Source of the DNA: an uncultured bacterium
Lineage (GTDB): Bacteria; Armatimonadota; Zipacnadia; Zipacnadales; Zipacnadaceae
Direction of reading: 5' to 3'
DNA length: 21,237 bases
NCBI GenBank assembly: GCA_937928475.1
Contig: CALFVE010000050.1
Coordinates: forward strand, 1-21,237
Position numbers and translations under genes: made by a program. Positions 17,488 to 21,237 of the stretch are shown piece by piece. The notes under the pieces are model-generated. The model did not search any database and was not told the DNA's origin. It saw only the letters and a program-made list of their open reading frames with translations. How positions within the stretch are numbered: position 1 is the first letter of the stretch; each line of letters opens with the position of its first letter.

Positions 17488-19407
17488 TTGTCCGGCACCC
17501 GACTTCCGTCCGCCCTGGTCTGTCTGCTCTGTCTGCCTCCGCTCATCGCTTCCGTCGCATTCAGTGCGCAGGCACCGCCGCTCAAGAACCCCGGCTTTGA
17601 GGAGGAACTCGCCGGCTGGCATCCCCCGCCGGCGCCCGAAGAGACAAACATCGCTGCGGACCAGGAGAAGGCCCGCAGCGGCCACAGCAGCGTGAAACTG
17701 GAGGCGCCGGAGGGAGTCAACCCCTGGCTGGCCCAGGGCGTGCCGGATATTCTCCCGCGGGCGACCTATGCGGTGCAGGTCTGGGCCGCGCACGGCGAGG
17801 GGCCCGCCCGCGCCGCGCTCAAACTCGAGTTCTACGACGCGGAGAATCAGTACCTGGCGGGCTTTTACGCGCTGGAGCCGGAGGCCTCCACCGCCGAGTG
17901 GACGCCGGTCCGAGTACAGGCCGAAGCGCCCGAAAACGCAGCGAAGGCGGCGGTTATCCTGCGCATGTTGGGCGCCGGGACCCTGTTTTTCGATGACGCC
18001 TCCTTCTCGCTGGTGGCCCCCCCGCCGCCGGTGACGCTTTCACCGGCCCGCCTGGTGGTCCCGGCCCAGGCCGGCGCGAAGGTCACGCTGGCCGCGGAAC
18101 TGGGCCTCGAGGTGAAACTGACCGGCGATCCGCAAGCGGTCCTGGTCGGCCCAGCAGCCGAGCGCCCGGTGGCGGTGCCGGTGAAGGTCGGTCCCGGCAC
18201 CGCGCGCGCTCAGATGACCCTAGAGGCGACCTTGCCACAGGTGCCTCCTGGCGCGTACAAACTGCAGGTGCGCTGGGGGGAACTGACGCCCGCGGTGATG
18301 AGCCTAGTGCTGCTGCCCAGCGGGCAGCGCCCGGCGGGCCTTGACGCCCAAGGTCACTTCCGGCAAGGGGAGGAGCCCCTCTTCCCCGCCGGCTTGTATC
18401 ATGTCGCTCCGGAGGACTTCGCTGAGGTCGCGCAGGCGGGCTTCCGCGTAGTAGAGATTGCCCCGCCGGCCGGCGCTGACGACCTGCGGGCCGCAGTCCA
18501 GGCGGCGCAGGAGGCCGGGCTGCTGCTCCTGGTGCCACTTTATCCGGCCCTGGAGAGCGAGGAGGCGGCCGCGACGCTGGTGGCGATGGCGCAGGAATTC
18601 CGCGAGGAACCTGCCATCTTCGCCTGGCTGCTGGCCGACCAGCCGGAACTCCGCGCCGGAGCGGGAGACACTCTGGCCGACCTCTACCTGCGCCTGCGGC
18701 AGGCGGATGCGAATCACCCCGCGATGCTGACGGTGGGACCGCAGGCGGACGTCAGCGCCTGGGCGCCGCTGTGTGATGCCCTGGTCGTGCAGGCTTTCCC
18801 CAAGCCGGAGGATTCCCCGATGGCACTGCCGGAGCGGATCGCGAGGGCGGCAGGAGCGGTACGGCAGACGCAGCCCTGGCTGGCTCTGCTGGCCGCCGGC
18901 TGGCCGGGGCAGGAGCCGCCTTCCCTGGAGCAAGCCCGCGCCTGGGTCTACCGGGCGATCGCGGCCGGCGCGAGCGGGGTGCTGTGGTTCTCCCTGCGGG
19001 AGGGAACCTGGAGCCTGACTGACACGCCGCTGTGGGTAGAGCTGCCGCATCTCAACGCCGAGACCGCGGAATTGGCAGCGGCCTTCCGCCAGGGCGAGAA
19101 CTGGGGAGACCTGGAGGTTTCGGTGGAAAAGGTGGCAGCCTTCGCGATCAAGCGAGGCGGGCAGGCCTATCTGATGCTGTTCAACGAATCGCCGAACCTC
19201 TTGCAGGGGGCGGTACGCCTGCCGGGAGCGGTGACGAGGGCCGAGTACCTAGGCAGCGAGGAGGAGGCCCCTGCCCGCAGCCGAACGGTGCGCTTCGAAC
19301 TCCCGCCCGGCGCGGCCCGCGCCCTTCGGCTGACCCTGGCCCCTGCCTCCGAGCAGCCGAAGGAGACTCCGCCCGCCGGCGCACCGACGGAAGAGGCGGT
19401 GCCGTAG
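17488..19407 (+). CDS. Secreted protein with carbohydrate-binding-like and TIM-barrel-like domains, function unknown
   Basis: 639 residues from TTG. A signal peptide (hydrophobic LVCLLCLPPLIASVAFSA, cleavage near residue 28) predicts export. Residues ~32-175 resemble a jelly-roll carbohydrate-binding module: KNPGFEEELAGWH near the start, ARSGHSSVKLEAP, and the terminal AGTLFFDDASFSL. Residues ~180-275 form a beta-rich linker domain. From ~290 (LFPAGLYHVAPEDFAEVAQA) to ~525 there is an alternating strand/helix pattern like a glycoside-hydrolase TIM barrel, with AIFAWLLADQPEL, ALVVQAFP and GASGVLWFSLREG at expected strand ends. A small beta domain and a proline-rich tail finish it. In related barrel proteins I recall a D-E-P at the ADQP site; here residue 385 is Gln, so activity is doubtful. 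No specific glycosidase family can be assigned. It begins one base after the polX stop. Confidence 0.8.
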   Translation: MSGTRLPSALVCLLCLPPLIASVAFSAQAPPLKNPGFEEELAGWHPPPAPEETNIAADQEKARSGHSSVKLEAPEGVNPWLAQGVPDILPRATYAVQVWAAHGEGPARAALKLEFYDAENQYLAGFYALEPEASTAEWTPVRVQAEAPENAAKAAVILRMLGAGTLFFDDASFSLVAPPPPVTLSPARLVVPAQAGAKVTLAAELGLEVKLTGDPQAVLVGPAAERPVAVPVKVGPGTARAQMTLEATLPQVPPGAYKLQVRWGELTPAVMSLVLLPSGQRPAGLDAQGHFRQGEEPLFPAGLYHVAPEDFAEVAQAGFRVVEIAPPAGADDLRAAVQAAQEAGLLLLVPLYPALESEEAAATLVAMAQEFREEPAIFAWLLADQPELRAGAGDTLADLYLRLRQADANHPAMLTVGPQADVSAWAPLCDALVVQAFPKPEDSPMALPERIARAAGAVRQTQPWLALLAAGWPGQEPPSLEQARAWVYRAIAAGASGVLWFSLREGTWSLTDTPLWVELPHLNAETAELAAAFRQGENWGDLEVSVEKVAAFAIKRGGQAYLMLFNESPNLLQGAVRLPGAVTRAEYLGSEEEAPARSRTVRFELPPGAARALRLTLAPASEQPKETPPAGAPTEEAVP

Positions 19408-19420
19408 GCGGAAGGACGGC

Positions 19421-19444
19421 GGGCGGCAGACGTAGCTGCTGCCC
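19421..19444. terminator. Hairpin between convergent genes
   Basis: GGGCGGCAG (19421-19429) and CTGCTGCCC (19436-19444) pair over nine bases, including one G-T pair, around an ACGTAG loop. It occupies the 44-bp gap between two facing stop codons and so could serve both strands. No T-run follows on either side. A GTAGGGGCAG... palindrome of this kind is also common as a dispersed intergenic element. Confidence 0.45.
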
Positions 19445-19451
19445 CTACAGA

Positions 19452-21092
19452 CTAGTGCCAAAAATGCCTCCTCCCGCTGAACACCATCGCAATTCCGTGC
19501 TCATCTGCCGCGGCGATGACCTCGTCGTCAGCACGGGAGCCGCCCGGCTGCAGGATGGCGACGGCCCCGGTGGCCGCCGCCGCGTCCAGGCCGTCGCGGG
19601 CCGGGAACATCGCGTCAGAGGCTAGGCACGAGCCAGCCGCCCGTTTCCCCGCCTTGCGCGCGGCGATGAGGCAGGAGTCCACCCGGCTCATCTGTCCCGC
19701 CCCGCAGCCGACCAGCCGCGTCCCCTGCACCAGCACGATCGCGTTGCTCTTCACGTGCTTGGCCACCCGGTCGGCAAAGAGCAGCGAGCGCATCTGCTCC
19801 TCGGTCGGTTGTTTCTTTGTCACTACCTTCAGGTCGCTGAGGCCGGCGAAGTCTAGGTCTGGCGTCTGTACCACCAGGCCGCCAGGGATCTTCTTGAGGT
19901 CCAGGTCGCGCCGCCGGCTGTCGGGAGCAAAGTCCTCCAGGAGCATGACCCGCAGGTTTTTGTGTCGCCGCAGGAGTTCCAGCGCCCCCGGCTCATAGCC
20001 CGGCGCGATGAGCGCCTCTACGAAGGCGCCGATGATGCTGGATTCCTCGTCGCCGGATTCTTTCCGGTAGCGAGGAATGATGACCTCGCGCAGGAACTCC
20101 TCGTTGCCGATCAGTTCGGCGGTCTCGCGGTCAACCACGCGGTTGAAGCCCATCACCGACCCGAAGGCGGAGACCGGATCGGCGGCCCAGGCGTCCACGA
20201 AGGCCTGCCCTAGCGTCGCCGCGCTAGCCGCGCCGCAAGGGTTGAGGTGCTTGATGATGACGGCCGTCGGCTCAGCGAAGTCGCGGGCCGCCTCCAGCGC
20301 CGCGGCCAGGTCCAGGTAATTGTTGAAGGACAGTTCGCGCTCGCCGTGCAGTTTCTTGGCCTGCGTCAGGCCCGGCTCCGGCGCGTTCACCTGCGCATAC
20401 AGCGCCGCTGCCTGGTGCGGGTTCTCGCCGTAGCGCAGGTCCCCGCCTTGCTTCACGTACCAGGGCGCGAAGTAGCCGGGGAAGGCGCTCTTCTCCGTGG
20501 CGAAGGCCTGGGAAAGCCAAGTGGCGATGGCCGCGTCGTACTGGCCGGTGTGCGCGAAAGCCTCCAGGGCCAGTTGCCGCCGGGTCTCCTCCGAGACCCC
20601 GCCGCCGGAGGCGCGCATCTCCGCCAGGATGTCTCCGTACCGAGCGGGATTGCACACCACGGTGACCGCGGCGAAGTTCTTGGCCGCCGAGCGCAGCATG
20701 GTCGGCCCGCCGATGTCAATGTTCTCGACCGCCTCTTCCCAGGTCACGTCCGGCTTGGTCACTGTCTGCTGGAAGGGATAGAGGTTGACGCAGACGAGGT
20801 CAATCATCTCGATACCGTGCGCCGCGGCCTGGGCCAGGTGCTCGGGATTGTCCCGCCGGGCGAGGAGACCACCGTGGACCTTCGGATGCAAGGTCTTCAC
20901 GCGGCCCTCCATCATCTCGGGGAAGCCCGTGTAGTCCTCCACGGCCGTGACCTCAAGGCCGGCCTCCTCCAGGATGCGCTTGGTGCCGCCGGTGGACAGT
21001 AGGCGCACTCCCATCTCCCGCAGGCCGCGGGCGAAGTCCACCAGGCCGGTCTTGTCCAAGACGCTGAGCAGGGCGAGATTGATCCGAGGCAT
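19452..21092 (-). CDS. purH: Bifunctional AICAR transformylase / IMP cyclohydrolase
   Basis: 546 residues, slightly longer than the ~510-530 usual. Catalyses the last two steps of de novo IMP synthesis. IMP cyclohydrolase domain (about 1-200): LLSVLDKTGLVDFARGL, LLSTGGTKRILEEAG, GRVKTLHPKVHGGLL, IDLVCVNLYPFQ, NIDIGGPTMLRSAAKN. Transformylase domain: GDLRYGENPHQAAALY, ELSFNNYLDL, catalytic-region IIKHLNPCGAA, DPVSAFGS, KSNAIVLVQ, GAGQMSRVDS, GSCLASDAMFPARDGLD, and the terminal AMVFSGRRHFWH. ATG 21092 has AAGGAGG seven bases upstream, so the 27 upstream in-frame codons are leader. The gene is transcribed towards the secreted-protein gene and has its own promoter at 21145-21173. No other purine gene is in the window. 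Confidence 0.97.
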   Translation of the reverse strand: MPRINLALLSVLDKTGLVDFARGLREMGVRLLSTGGTKRILEEAGLEVTAVEDYTGFPEMMEGRVKTLHPKVHGGLLARRDNPEHLAQAAAHGIEMIDLVCVNLYPFQQTVTKPDVTWEEAVENIDIGGPTMLRSAAKNFAAVTVVCNPARYGDILAEMRASGGGVSEETRRQLALEAFAHTGQYDAAIATWLSQAFATEKSAFPGYFAPWYVKQGGDLRYGENPHQAAALYAQVNAPEPGLTQAKKLHGERELSFNNYLDLAAALEAARDFAEPTAVIIKHLNPCGAASAATLGQAFVDAWAADPVSAFGSVMGFNRVVDRETAELIGNEEFLREVIIPRYRKESGDEESSIIGAFVEALIAPGYEPGALELLRRHKNLRVMLLEDFAPDSRRRDLDLKKIPGGLVVQTPDLDFAGLSDLKVVTKKQPTEEQMRSLLFADRVAKHVKSNAIVLVQGTRLVGCGAGQMSRVDSCLIAARKAGKRAAGSCLASDAMFPARDGLDAAAATGAVAILQPGGSRADDEVIAAADEHGIAMVFSGRRHFWH

Positions 21093-21144
21093 GGAACATC
21101 CTCCTTGGTGAGGCCAAACGTGGGGAGTAGCAAACCGCAGGGGG

Positions 21145-21173
21145 ATTATAGCGAAGCCGCAAGGGAAGCACAA
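21145..21173 (-). promoter_or_regulatory. Promoter of purH
   Basis: On the minus strand TATAAT (21150-21145) lies 17 bases after TTGTGC (21173-21168). The -10 is perfect and the -35 matches only at TTG. The implied leader is about 45 nt, ending in the AAGGAGG site of purH. The TTGTGC hexamer is part of the 11-bp tandem repeat. No purine riboswitch-like fold is apparent in so short a leader. Confidence 0.6.
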
Positions 21174-21237
21174 CGGAAGCGCAAAGGAAGCACGACGGAA
21201 GCCGAGCGGCAGCGCAACAGCGTGCTGAACGACAGCC
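21152..21237. repeat. 11-bp tandem repeat array upstream of purH, runs off the window
   Basis: Units in register: GGAAGCACAAC (21164-21174), GGAAGCGCAAA, GGAAGCACGAC, GGAAGCCGAGC, GGCAGCGCAAC (21208-21218), then a 12-base unit AGCGTGCTGAAC and the beginning of another, GACAGCC. A partial unit precedes at 21152-21163. The 17-mer AAGCACAACGGAAGCGC is shared exactly with the array after aroE (14017-14033 and 14039-14055). Same orientation relative to the + strand. The array may extend beyond position 21237. Confidence 0.85.

Noticed and set aside
21152..21237. Possible origin iterons or DnaA boxes
   Set aside because: No TTATCCACA-like boxes, no AT-rich unwinding region and no replication initiator gene; the same repeat also lies after aroE.

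Overview
This is a GC-rich (about two-thirds G+C by eye) bacterial chromosomal segment made almost entirely of housekeeping genes. I see no phage, transposase, plasmid, CRISPR or toxin-antitoxin genes. The gene content and order (rarA, AI-2E-family permease, alaS, ruvX, mltG; yqeG next to aroE; a SpoIIAA/SpoIIAB/SigF-type partner-switching set; DUF951) resemble Bacillota and related Terrabacteria. The secreted carbohydrate-binding/TIM-barrel-like protein and the abundant short intergenic repeats remind me of Armatimonadota-like genomes. That phylum assignment is an impression, not a result.

Layout. (1) Positions 37-3242, minus strand: a small DUF951 zinc-ribbon-like protein downstream of a large membrane sensor histidine kinase (CHASE2-3TM-GAF-PAS-HisKA-HATPase). 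(2) Positions 3243-3868: a long non-coding gap. It holds a near-consensus sigma-70-type promoter driving a ~195-nt structured RNA that I interpret as 6S RNA. (3) Positions 3869-10656, plus strand: a tightly packed apparent operon, rarA - anti-anti-sigma - anti-sigma kinase - sigma factor - AI-2E-family permease - alaS, in which every junction overlaps or abuts. (4) Positions 10858-12888: ruvX - mltG - yqeG, again overlapping or nearly so. (5) Positions 13076-19407: aroE, deoC, recO, polX and a secreted protein of unknown function, separated by repeat-bearing gaps. (6) Positions 19452-21092, minus strand: purH, convergent with the preceding gene, with its own promoter.

The genes point to genome maintenance (RarA, RuvX, RecO, PolX), translation (AlaRS), envelope growth (MltG), central metabolism (AroE, DeoC, PurH) and general stress control (RsbV/RsbW/sigma, 6S RNA, the CHASE2 kinase). 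The order rarA...permease-alaS-ruvX-mltG matches what I recall from Bacillus subtilis (yrvN...yrrI-alaS-yrrK-yrrL), but here a complete sigma partner-switching module sits inside that backbone.

The most unusual signal is in the gaps. Three families of short intergenic repeats can be read directly: an 11-bp tandem repeat (consensus near GGAAGCRCAAC) in two arrays, one of which runs into the 3' end of aroE and supplies its last codons; a 7-bp tandem repeat (ACTCGCG or its complement) in two clear arrays and one degenerate array; and a ~24-bp repeat with an internal palindrome just upstream of aroE. In addition there are isolated hairpins of common intergenic types.
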